Of a DNA stretch of 21,931 nucleotides, positions 1 through 5,855 are shown piece by piece; the first letter of the stretch is position 1, and each line of letters starts with the position of its first letter. Under the pieces are notes generated by a model that was not told the origin of the DNA, searched no databases, and saw only the letters and a list, made by a program, of their open reading frames with translations. The translations under genes were made by a program, and so were the position numbers. The stretch comes from an uncultured Candidatus Soleaferrea sp. (lineage in GTDB: Bacteria > Bacillota > Clostridia > Oscillospirales > Ruminococcaceae). Location: assembly GCA_934527325.1 (NCBI GenBank), contig CAKTAG010000010.1, forward strand, positions 1-21,931. Reading direction: 5' to 3'.

Positions 1-612
1 GTAAACTGCTCTTCTTATTATAAGCCATGTTACACAAGAAATTATAACTAAAATATGCACCGTACCAATCGGCCCTGGTTGTTTTCCCAATAACATATCC
101 ATAATTGTTATTGTTGGGTGCCCACCTAATTTTAAAGTATAACAAACATTTTGAGCTATAGATTCTGACTTTGCTGCAATCTCTGGTATTGGATATGTAA
201 AAATTAAATCTGGCCAACAAAGTGTTGCAAAAGCAACCCCACCCGCAGCAGGGTTGAATATATTTTGCCCCAAGCCACCAAAACATTGTTTAATTATTAA
301 TATACTAAAAACACAACAAGTAATTAAAACATATAATGGAATATTAGCAGGCATTAAAAGTGATATTATAACTCCTGTTACTATAGATGACATATCTGCA
401 ACAATAAACATTTTATTTTTTATTGAAAAAGCTATAACATCTAAAATATAACAAGTAACCACCGATGTTAATATTATAATTAACGCCCTTATTCCAAAAT
501 ATAAAAAAGATAAAACTACCAAAAACATCATAGCAATCAAAACATCTGCCATTATTATATTTGTGGTATCTTTAGATTTTATATGCGGCTTTTTCTCTGT
601 AAACAATTGCAT
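1..612 (-). CDS. rnfD: RnfD-like subunit of an Rnf electron transport complex (3' part beyond the window)
   Basis: Membrane subunit of the Rnf ferredoxin-linked ion-pumping complex. I translated 204 codons by hand from ATG at 610-612 to the window edge; the usual family length is a little over 300 residues, so the C-terminus lies outside. Seen: an N-terminus of the RnfD type (KPHIKSKDTTNIIMADVLIA, residues 8-27), several hydrophobic membrane segments, and the hallmark KQCFGGLGQNIFNPA at about residues 108-122. An AAGGGGAA ribosome site precedes the start, and the gene begins 21 nt after rnfC on the same strand, the usual rnfC-rnfD order. Odd: where family members carry an S/T-G/S-A-T flavin-attachment threonine motif before a conserved Gly-rich loop, this protein reads AQNVCYTLKLGGHPT (about residues 153-167). 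The NqrB/RnfD family assignment is secure; retention of covalent FMN is doubtful. Confidence 0.85.
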   Translation of the reverse strand, partial: MQLFTEKKPHIKSKDTTNIIMADVLIAMMFLVVLSFLYFGIRALIIILTSVVTCYILDVIAFSIKNKMFIVADMSSIVTGVIISLLMPANIPLYVLITCCVFSILIIKQCFGGLGQNIFNPAAGGVAFATLCWPDLIFTYPIPEIAAKSESIAQNVCYTLKLGGHPTITIMDMLLGKQPGPIGTVHILVIISCVTWLIIRRAVY

Positions 613-633
613 TAAATAACTATTCCCCTTTTT

Positions 634-1881
634 TTAATTTACTAAATCTATATGTGATGGACAAATATAAGTACAACAATAACATTTTATACATTTGAAT
701 TCAGATGAAAATTCTTTAAAATTTTTATCACCAGTTTCTTTAAATTTATTTCTATAAGATGGTAATAAATTTTGCGGGCAAACATCTGCACATTTTGCAC
801 ACCCTATACATTCCATTTTTTTTGATACCACATAATCAGAAAAGAGCAACACAGAACGCGTAGTGGCAGATACTGGAATATCAACATCTGTTACTGATAT
901 ACCAGTAATAGCTTGACCTAATATAATACGTTTAGGTTCACAATTTAGCAAAAATTCATTAATAATTTCCTCTACTGGTGTTCCAATAGGAACTTCTACA
1001 TTCTTAGGATTTTTAACAGCATTACCTGCAACAGTTATAAAAGTAGTAGTTTGTTTATATTCATTATTTAATAAAACTCTTGCTAAATGCAACATAGATT
1101 GTATACCTATAGAATAGTTATACTTTAACTTATTTTTTATATTGTGCCTTACTGGGTAATTTCCTTTTATTTTTATTATATCTATATCTCCACATTTTTT
1201 AGGTATTTTAATTTCTCTATTGTAACTTTCAACATCATAAAAAATTATATCTATTTTTTCTGTTTTAAAAGCATTTTTAATAGCTTTTACAGCTAAATCA
1301 ATAGCGTTTGGGTAATGTAATAAAATAGCCTCTTTCGAAGATGTATAAGGTTGATCATCTATTGCATCTATATAAATTTTACCATTATTCAAAAAAACTT
1401 CGTTCAATTTTAAAAATTTTTTAAAAAGGTATTCCCCATCTGTTTCGTCAATTATACTAGCCTTGTAAGCTAAATTTATTATATCATCAATAGATTTATT
1501 CTGTATTAATGAATTTGTAAAATTATTATCATTGTAAAAGAAATCTAAATCTGTACTTAATTCGTTCTCTGCTTCAATAACTATAAAAGATTCTGCATGT
1601 TCATTTTCATCAATTAAATATTTAATATCTTTTACCGTATAATCACCATAAGAATAAACTTTTATTGAATTATATTTATCAGCAACATCTTCAATTAATT
1701 TGTATGTTACAACATCACCTTTGTTAAATTTTTTACCTGGCAAAAATTCAGATTTAAAATCTTTTTTTTCTTGCAAATTTTCATGTACAGAATTTATATA
1801 TATTTTTTTTGGCTGAATACACAATATATTAGCTGAAAAAGCTGGTTCCTTAAATTGATCTAACTTTAACCCTTTAGCCAA
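634..1881 (-). CDS. rnfC: RnfC-like iron-sulfur subunit with degenerate flavin/NADH region
   Basis: Peripheral subunit of an Rnf-type complex, 415 residues, close to the family's usual length. Two intact 4Fe-4S motifs lie at the C-terminus: C358-x2-C361-x2-C364-x3-C368-P and C397-x2-C400-x2-C403-x3-C407-P. The SLBB-like segment (TVAGNAVKNPKNVEVPIGTP, 283-302) is clear. In canonical RnfC a Gly-rich GxGGxGFPT loop and an ECEPY motif bind FMN and NADH. Here the aligned stretches read ASIIDETDGEYLF (141-153) and IDDQPY (174-179), and the KYPxGxEKQ stretch has become GNYPVRHN. The start is TTG at 1879-1881, with GAGG 8 nt upstream. It is the first visible gene of the rnfC-rnfD run. I infer that electrons pass through its Fe-S clusters but that direct NADH oxidation is unlikely. 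A remote SLBB-ferredoxin paralogue is the alternative. Confidence 0.85.
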   Translation of the reverse strand: MAKGLKLDQFKEPAFSANILCIQPKKIYINSVHENLQEKKDFKSEFLPGKKFNKGDVVTYKLIEDVADKYNSIKVYSYGDYTVKDIKYLIDENEHAESFIVIEAENELSTDLDFFYNDNNFTNSLIQNKSIDDIINLAYKASIIDETDGEYLFKKFLKLNEVFLNNGKIYIDAIDDQPYTSSKEAILLHYPNAIDLAVKAIKNAFKTEKIDIIFYDVESYNREIKIPKKCGDIDIIKIKGNYPVRHNIKNKLKYNYSIGIQSMLHLARVLLNNEYKQTTTFITVAGNAVKNPKNVEVPIGTPVEEIINEFLLNCEPKRIILGQAITGISVTDVDIPVSATTRSVLLFSDYVVSKKMECIGCAKCADVCPQNLLPSYRNKFKETGDKNFKEFSSEFKCIKCYCCTYICPSHIDLVN

Positions 1882-1982
1882 ATCTTTAACCTCTTTTCTA
1901 CTAAACCAACACTACAATTAATAACCAAAACATGTAGGGGGTGATTTAAATTGTTTTTAACTTTATAAAAAATCAACATAAA

Positions 1983-2531
1983 TTGAAAGTTATATTATCT
2001 CAACAAGATTTACAAAAATTAAATATAACATTTAATGAAATTAATTACTATTCCAACAATACCAAAAATGTAATAAAACAAATATTAACTCAAGCTAAAA
2101 ATATAACTGGGTTTAACTATGTTGGCAAAACACTATTAATAGAAGTTCTACCTTATAAAGAAAATGGTTGTATAATATATTTTTCTTCTATAAAAAATTA
2201 TAAAAATCATTCTCAATTAAAAAAATCTATATTTAAAAAATACTCTTTTGAATATTCAAATATCGAAGACTTAATAATATCATCTACTTTACTTTTTGAA
2301 AAGCATGGATATAAAATTTTTAAAAGCTCATTATATACAAACAAAAAATCAAAAAAATACTTTTTAACTATCTCTGTAATAAGCCCAGAAGATAATGAAA
2401 TTATAACACTGCTAGAAGAATTTGCACAACAAAAAATAAAAGGTCCTATCTTTCAATCATTAATTGACGAACATTTTAAACTTATTATTAAAGATAATGC
2501 CATTGAAGTTATATACAATAATTTTAAATAA
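1983..2531 (+). CDS. mecA: MecA-like adaptor protein (negative regulator of genetic competence family)
   Basis: Probable adaptor that delivers substrates to a Clp ATPase such as ClpC. The N-terminus (MKVILSQQDLQKLNITFNEI) and the following pattern of an aromatic residue, a helix with RxV/KNVI, and T-G-F resemble the MecA N-terminal domain. The segment SSTLLFEKHGYKIFKSSLY (about 101-119) and the remaining 60 residues fit the ClpC-binding half. At 182 residues it is shorter than the roughly 220 of Bacillus MecA and lacks a long acidic linker. The gene stands alone and runs convergently into the next gene with a 1-nt gap. The TTG start at 1983 matches the family N-terminus but has no good SD. 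A strong AGGGGGTGAT lies at 1936-1944, ahead of an in-frame ATT at 1950. Family assignment is from pattern recognition only. Confidence 0.6.
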   Translation: MKVILSQQDLQKLNITFNEINYYSNNTKNVIKQILTQAKNITGFNYVGKTLLIEVLPYKENGCIIYFSSIKNYKNHSQLKKSIFKKYSFEYSNIEDLIISSTLLFEKHGYKIFKSSLYTNKKSKKYFLTISVISPEDNEIITLLEEFAQQKIKGPIFQSLIDEHFKLIIKDNAIEVIYNNFK

Positions 2532-2532
2532 A

Positions 2533-3297
2533 CTAAACAAATAAATTAAATTTTTTGAAAATATATAAAAACAAATAAAAAATAGGCTGATGCCCCAAAT
2601 ATATCCATATAGTTATTCTTCCTATAAAAGCAAACGCTTTGCACCTACGTTTATACATGAATTTCGGGAATTTACCTACATCCCTTAAAGAACCCAAAAC
2701 CGCCCCAAATAAAAATAAAAACAGCCATGGCAACATAGGGAAATAATCTGCAGAGTAAAAATTATTAGAAACTATACCTAATGGAAACAAAAATTTACAA
2801 CTATACAATACATCTGGAATATAGAAAAAAATTAATGTAAATATTCCTATGTACCCATTAACTACATTGCCCGTAATAATAAACAAAACAAAAAATAAAA
2901 CCATTAACATTTTTTTGTTTAGCCTATTTAAATACCGGTTAACCAAACTATAAACAATCATTGCCAAACCCAACATGTGTAAAATACCAAAAATAATAAT
3001 CTGTTCACTAATAAAAACATGTGTAAATAAAGTTATTAATAAACCTAAACCAAAACACTTTAACCCTCTAACAAAATTATTTTTACTAAAATTACAACTA
3101 ATCCCTGATATCAATATAAATATGCCTGCAAAAAAATCTCTTAAAAAAGATAAAAAAGCACTATTTAAAAATTCAATTCCATAAATTTGAAATACATTAT
3201 ACGCATAATGGTACAATACCATTAATATAATACAAAAACCCCTTATCTCATCAATAAAAACTATTCTATTAGATTTATTTTTTATACTTATACACAA
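2533..3297 (-). CDS. Membrane acyltransferase, DUF1624 / heparan-alpha-glucosaminide N-acetyltransferase-like
   Basis: A polytopic membrane protein of 254 residues with about seven or eight hydrophobic segments. The N-terminal signature RIVFIDEIRGFCIILMVLYH (11-30) and the block DYFPMLPWLFLFLFGAVLG (184-202) are typical of the DUF1624 family, which is related to eukaryotic lysosomal heparan-alpha-glucosaminide N-acetyltransferase. H30 and H107 are candidate functional histidines. Substrate unknown; acetylation of an extracellular or cell-wall sugar is a guess. The stop is TAG at 2533-2535, 1 nt from the end of the convergent MecA-like gene, with no terminator between. The start is uncertain: TTG at 3295-3297 directly abuts its AAAGG, with no spacer. 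The ATA codon at 3289-3291 would be 6 nt from that AAAGG. Confidence 0.75.
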   Translation of the reverse strand: MCISIKNKSNRIVFIDEIRGFCIILMVLYHYAYNVFQIYGIEFLNSAFLSFLRDFFAGIFILISGISCNFSKNNFVRGLKCFGLGLLITLFTHVFISEQIIIFGILHMLGLAMIVYSLVNRYLNRLNKKMLMVLFFVLFIITGNVVNGYIGIFTLIFFYIPDVLYSCKFLFPLGIVSNNFYSADYFPMLPWLFLFLFGAVLGSLRDVGKFPKFMYKRRCKAFAFIGRITIWIYLGHQPIFYLFLYIFKKFNLFV

Positions 3298-3321
3298 CCT
3301 TTAATAATTCAATATAGGTTA

Positions 3322-3350
3322 AGTTTATATTATCAAATAAAAAAAGTCAA
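3322..3350 (-). promoter_or_regulatory. Putative sigma-A promoter for the DUF1624 gene
   Basis: On the minus strand, TTGACT (complement of 3345-3350), a 17-nt spacer and TAAACT (complement of 3322-3327). The start of transcription would fall near 3315, leaving a short leader before the AAAGG at 3298-3302. A TATAAA alternative exists with a 15-nt spacer. Confidence 0.5.
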
Positions 3351-3370
3351 GTTTTTAATGGTAAAATTAA

Positions 3371-3386
3371 CAAGCAACCAAGCTTG
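3371..3386. repeat. Short hairpin CAAGC-6-GCTTG
   Basis: CAAGC (3371-3375) and GCTTG (3382-3386) flank a 6-nt loop, with TTAA-like flanks on both sides. It lies between two divergent promoters, so a terminator role is not obvious. Function unknown. Confidence 0.4.
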
Positions 3387-3393
3387 ATTTAAT

Positions 3394-3419
3394 TGTAAAA
3401 TAAAAATTTTTATTTTACA
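3394..3419. repeat. Perfect 26-nt AT-rich palindrome in a divergent intergenic region
   Basis: TGTAAAATAAAAA (3394-3406) is followed directly by its exact reverse complement (3407-3419), with no loop. A second inverted repeat, AATTGTA (3391-3397) and TACAATT (3421-3427), is nested around it. It lies between the promoter of the leftward acyltransferase gene (3322-3350) and that of the rightward ferredoxin gene (3468-3495). That position favours an operator or other protein-binding site over a terminator. It does not match the regulator consensus sequences I know, including Rex. Confidence 0.6.
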
Positions 3420-3467
3420 CTACAATTTATAGATATAAGCAACTTGCATTTTTATATGAATAAATAG

Positions 3468-3495
3468 TTGATTTTTTTTTTTATTATGGTACAAT
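3468..3495 (+). promoter_or_regulatory. Putative extended -10 promoter for the ferredoxin gene
   Basis: TTGATT (3468-3473), a 16-nt spacer and TACAAT (3490-3495), preceded by TG to form an extended -10. The predicted transcript has a leader of about 120 nt before the ferredoxin start. I see no clear structured RNA in that leader. Confidence 0.6.
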
Positions 3496-3623
3496 ATTAT
3501 TGAAAATACAATTTGCTAAAATATGATTCAAATAAATTTAAATTATATTTTAGAATAAGTGTTCTTTTTAAGTTAATAATTATAATATTTACTTAACATT
3601 ATAAATTGGAGGTGTATCGAATA

Positions 3624-3794
3624 ATGGCATATTGCATAAACGATGATTGCATATCTTGTGGTGCATGCAAACCTGTATGTCCAGTTTCTGCTATTTCTGA
3701 AGGAGATTCTAAATATATTATTGACGAAAACATTTGCATAGAATGTTCTGCTTGTGCTTCTGTTTGTCCTGTAAATGCTCCTAACCCTAATTAA
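3624..3794 (+). CDS. 2[4Fe-4S] bacterial ferredoxin
   Basis: A small soluble electron carrier of 56 residues, the standard length for clostridial ferredoxins. Two complete cluster motifs are present: C9-x2-C12-x2-C15-x3-C19-P and C38-x2-C41-x2-C44-x3-C48-P, with the typical internal symmetry. The start is ATG at 3624, with GGAGGTG at 3608-3614 giving a 9-nt gap. An upstream in-frame TTG at 3606 overlaps that ribosome site and is not the start. The gene is monocistronic, with its own promoter and a downstream hairpin. Low-potential ferredoxins of this kind carry electrons from pyruvate oxidation or hydrogenases and are the usual partners of Rnf complexes. The Rnf-like genes within 2 kb make that partnership plausible, but it is inferred. 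Confidence 0.95.
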   Translation: MAYCINDDCISCGACKPVCPVSAISEGDSKYIIDENICIECSACASVCPVNAPNPN

Positions 3795-3828
3795 TTTATT
3801 AAATAGTTTAATAGAATAATTTAAATTT

Positions 3829-3878
3829 ATAAACTTATGGTTTTTACTACTTATTTTAGCAAAAAACCATAAGTTTAT
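3829..3878 (+). terminator. Hairpin downstream of the ferredoxin gene
   Basis: A perfect 17-bp inverted repeat (3829-3845 with 3862-3878; core AAACTTATGG / CCATAAGTTT) encloses a 16-nt loop, 34 nt after the ferredoxin stop. There is no long uninterrupted T run after it, so termination could be inefficient. A TATAAT at 3881-3886, just beyond, may be the -10 of the next gene. Confidence 0.65.
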
Positions 3879-3908
3879 ATTATAATACTCAAATGAGGTG
3901 ATTAAAAA

Positions 3909-5492
3909 ATAAATTTACTAAAAAAATACATAATTTTATTTTTAACTATACTCACTTTTTTTACCAGTTGTACTAACCATTCCAAAAACATTATATCACG
4001 GATTAAAAATAAAAATATTGTATGGGTTATGCCAAATAAACCTATTTGTTTAGATCCCGGTTTATGTGGACCTACTGACGGAACAGATATTATAAACAAC
4101 ACTTTTGAAGGCCTATTTAGAGTTATTGAAAAAGATATTGTAGTACCAGGTATTGCAAAGTCTTACACATGTTCTAATAATGGCAAAGAATATATTTTTA
4201 CCTTTCGCAACAATGCATATTGGTCTGATGGAAAAAAAGTTTTACCAAAAGATTTTGAGTTCGCTTGGAAAAGAGTTTTAAATAGCAATACTCCATCACC
4301 AAGAAAAAACTTATTTTTACCTATAAAAAATGCTAAAAAAATTATTCAAAATCAAATGTGTTCTTCTTTTTTAGGAATAAAAGCTATAGATAATTGCAGG
4401 TTAAAATTAGAACTCGAGTACCCTATAGATTATTTATGTAGTTTACTAGCTTTAACTCCATTTATGCCTGTTAGAGAAGATATTGTAGACAACGAAGGTC
4501 TATGGGCAAAAAATCCATCTACAGCAATTTCAAATGGCCCTTTTTATTTAAGCAGTTATTCTAACAATAATATATCTATTACAAACAACAAATTTTACTA
4601 CAACAATAGTAAAACCAATATTAACAAAGTACTTGTTAAGTTTATTAATAATACAGATACTGCTTATATAGACTATGTCTCTAATAATACAGATATTATA
4701 GATAATGTTCCATTTAATGAATACAATAAACTTAAACGCAGTAATGAATTTATTTCTGTACCTTATTATGGTATTTATTTTTACAGCTTTAACTTAACTA
4801 CAGATTGTTTAAAAGATAAAAAAGTAAGGCAAGCTATATCTAAAGCTATTGATAGAAAAGTTATAACAAAAAAAATTAGAAGGTCTAATGAGATTCCTGC
4901 AAATGAATATATACATATAAACTTTTTAAAATCTATAAATAAAAACCACAATAAAAATCTGTATAATTTAAATGAGGCAAAAAAATTATTGCTAGATGCT
5001 GGATATAATAGTAAAAATCCATTTCCTGAAATTGAAATCCTTTACAATTCTGAAAACAACAACAAAATTATTGCAGAAGCTATACAAGAAATGCTTAAAA
5101 AAAACCTTAATATAAACATTAAATTAACCGGCCAAGAATGGTCTACATTCGCCAATAAACGAAAAAATTTAACATATAATGGATTAGCTAAAAATTCTCA
5201 TATGTATGAATACTTTGACCCTATATCATTTTTACAAATATTTAAACCTAACAATGAAAGTTACACTGGGTACAAAAATAATATATATAATAAAATTTTA
5301 GATAAAATTTTATTTTCTAAAAACGAAGAAAAAGAAAACTTAATATTACATTCTATTAATATTTTAGAAGATGATATGCCAATAATTCCATTGTTTTATT
5401 ATTCTAGTTCATCTTTAATTAAAAATTATATCAAAAATTATTATATCAACTCTATAGGTTACAAATATTTAGGAGCCATAAACATAGATTAA
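3909..5492 (+). CDS. Peptide/oligopeptide ABC transporter substrate-binding lipoprotein (OppA-like, SBP family 5)
   Basis: A secreted, membrane-anchored binding protein that captures peptides or similar solutes. Family 5 features are clear: NNTFEGLFRV, then TFRNNAYWSDGKKVLPKDFEFAWKRVL, written here only as the blocks YWSDGKKV and DFEFAWKRVL, a hinge region, and VRQAISKAIDRK in the C-terminal lobe. The first ATG is at 4029, but the frame stays open upstream to a TAA at 3903. It encodes a textbook lipoprotein signal: basic LLKKY, a hydrophobic run, then the lipobox FTSC with Cys at 3969-3971. I therefore place the true 5' end at about 3909 (ATA codon), 8 nt after GAGGTG (3895-3900), giving 527 residues. 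No ATG, GTG or TTG is in frame there. No permease or ATPase genes are adjacent, so it is an orphan component. Confidence 0.8.
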   Translation: MNLLKKYIILFLTILTFFTSCTNHSKNIISRIKNKNIVWVMPNKPICLDPGLCGPTDGTDIINNTFEGLFRVIEKDIVVPGIAKSYTCSNNGKEYIFTFRNNAYWSDGKKVLPKDFEFAWKRVLNSNTPSPRKNLFLPIKNAKKIIQNQMCSSFLGIKAIDNCRLKLELEYPIDYLCSLLALTPFMPVREDIVDNEGLWAKNPSTAISNGPFYLSSYSNNNISITNNKFYYNNSKTNINKVLVKFINNTDTAYIDYVSNNTDIIDNVPFNEYNKLKRSNEFISVPYYGIYFYSFNLTTDCLKDKKVRQAISKAIDRKVITKKIRRSNEIPANEYIHINFLKSINKNHNKNLYNLNEAKKLLLDAGYNSKNPFPEIEILYNSENNNKIIAEAIQEMLKKNLNINIKLTGQEWSTFANKRKNLTYNGLAKNSHMYEYFDPISFLQIFKPNNESYTGYKNNIYNKILDKILFSKNEEKENLILHSINILEDDMPIIPLFYYSSSSLIKNYIKNYYINSIGYKYLGAINID

Positions 5493-5577
5493 CAAATAAA
5501 TTTTCTTCTATTAAAATTAAATGTTTTTCTTACATTTTTCAATTATATAATTGGTTATATTATTTTTGTTTTATATT

Positions 5578-5595
5578 AAACTGTTTATACAGTTT
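5578..5595 (+). terminator. Possible weak terminator after the lipoprotein gene
   Basis: AAACTGT (5578-5584), loop TTAT, ACAGTTT (5589-5595), followed by TTC. A 7-bp stem with five terminal T residues, about 86 nt after the lipoprotein stop. AT-rich and weak. Confidence 0.35.
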
Positions 5596-5762
5596 TTCGC
5601 CTTTCAATAAATAAAATTTTTCTTCATTAATTCTAGTTGTGTAATTAACAAACCACTTCTACTATAATGGAGTATTTTTTTATTTACGAATTTTACTTCT
5701 CGTTACAAATTATTCTTTTCATAGCACAACCTACTATGAATATAATTAATCCCTACAATAAT

Positions 5763-5814
5763 AAAAGTCACCACTAAGCGCAATAATGATATAATCACTT
5801 AGTGGCGGCTTTTT
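5763..5814. terminator. Bidirectional intrinsic terminator between the lipoprotein gene and aroA
   Basis: CCACTAAG (5771-5778) pairs with CTTAGTGG (5798-5805). The stem extends outward as AAAAGTC/GGCTTTT through one mismatch and a wobble. Rightward the tail is TTTTTGTT; leftward it is CTTTTATTATTG. The two flanking genes converge on it, so it can serve both. Confidence 0.8.
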
Positions 5815-5855
5815 GTTATAAAATTTGCAATAAATAAACTGTCATCAACACTAAC

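Larger units (their letters stand above)
5493..5855. other. Intergenic region without a recognisable gene
   Basis: 363 bases between two convergent genes. Besides the two hairpins listed separately I see an AATTATATAATT palindrome near 5541 and a CATAG...CTATG inverted repeat near 5720-5740. There is also a 36-codon open frame (5667-5777) without a ribosome site. No RNA gene or conserved coding sequence is evident. Confidence 0.5.

Noticed and set aside
3606..3623. Earlier ferredoxin start at TTG 3606
   Set aside because: The TTG overlaps the GGAGGTG ribosome site that serves ATG 3624, and ferredoxins of this type begin with M-A-Y.
5667..5777. 36-codon open frame on the plus strand in the aroA-lipoprotein gap
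   Set aside because: No SD, no recognisable family, and it ends inside the terminator stem; expected by chance in AT-rich DNA.
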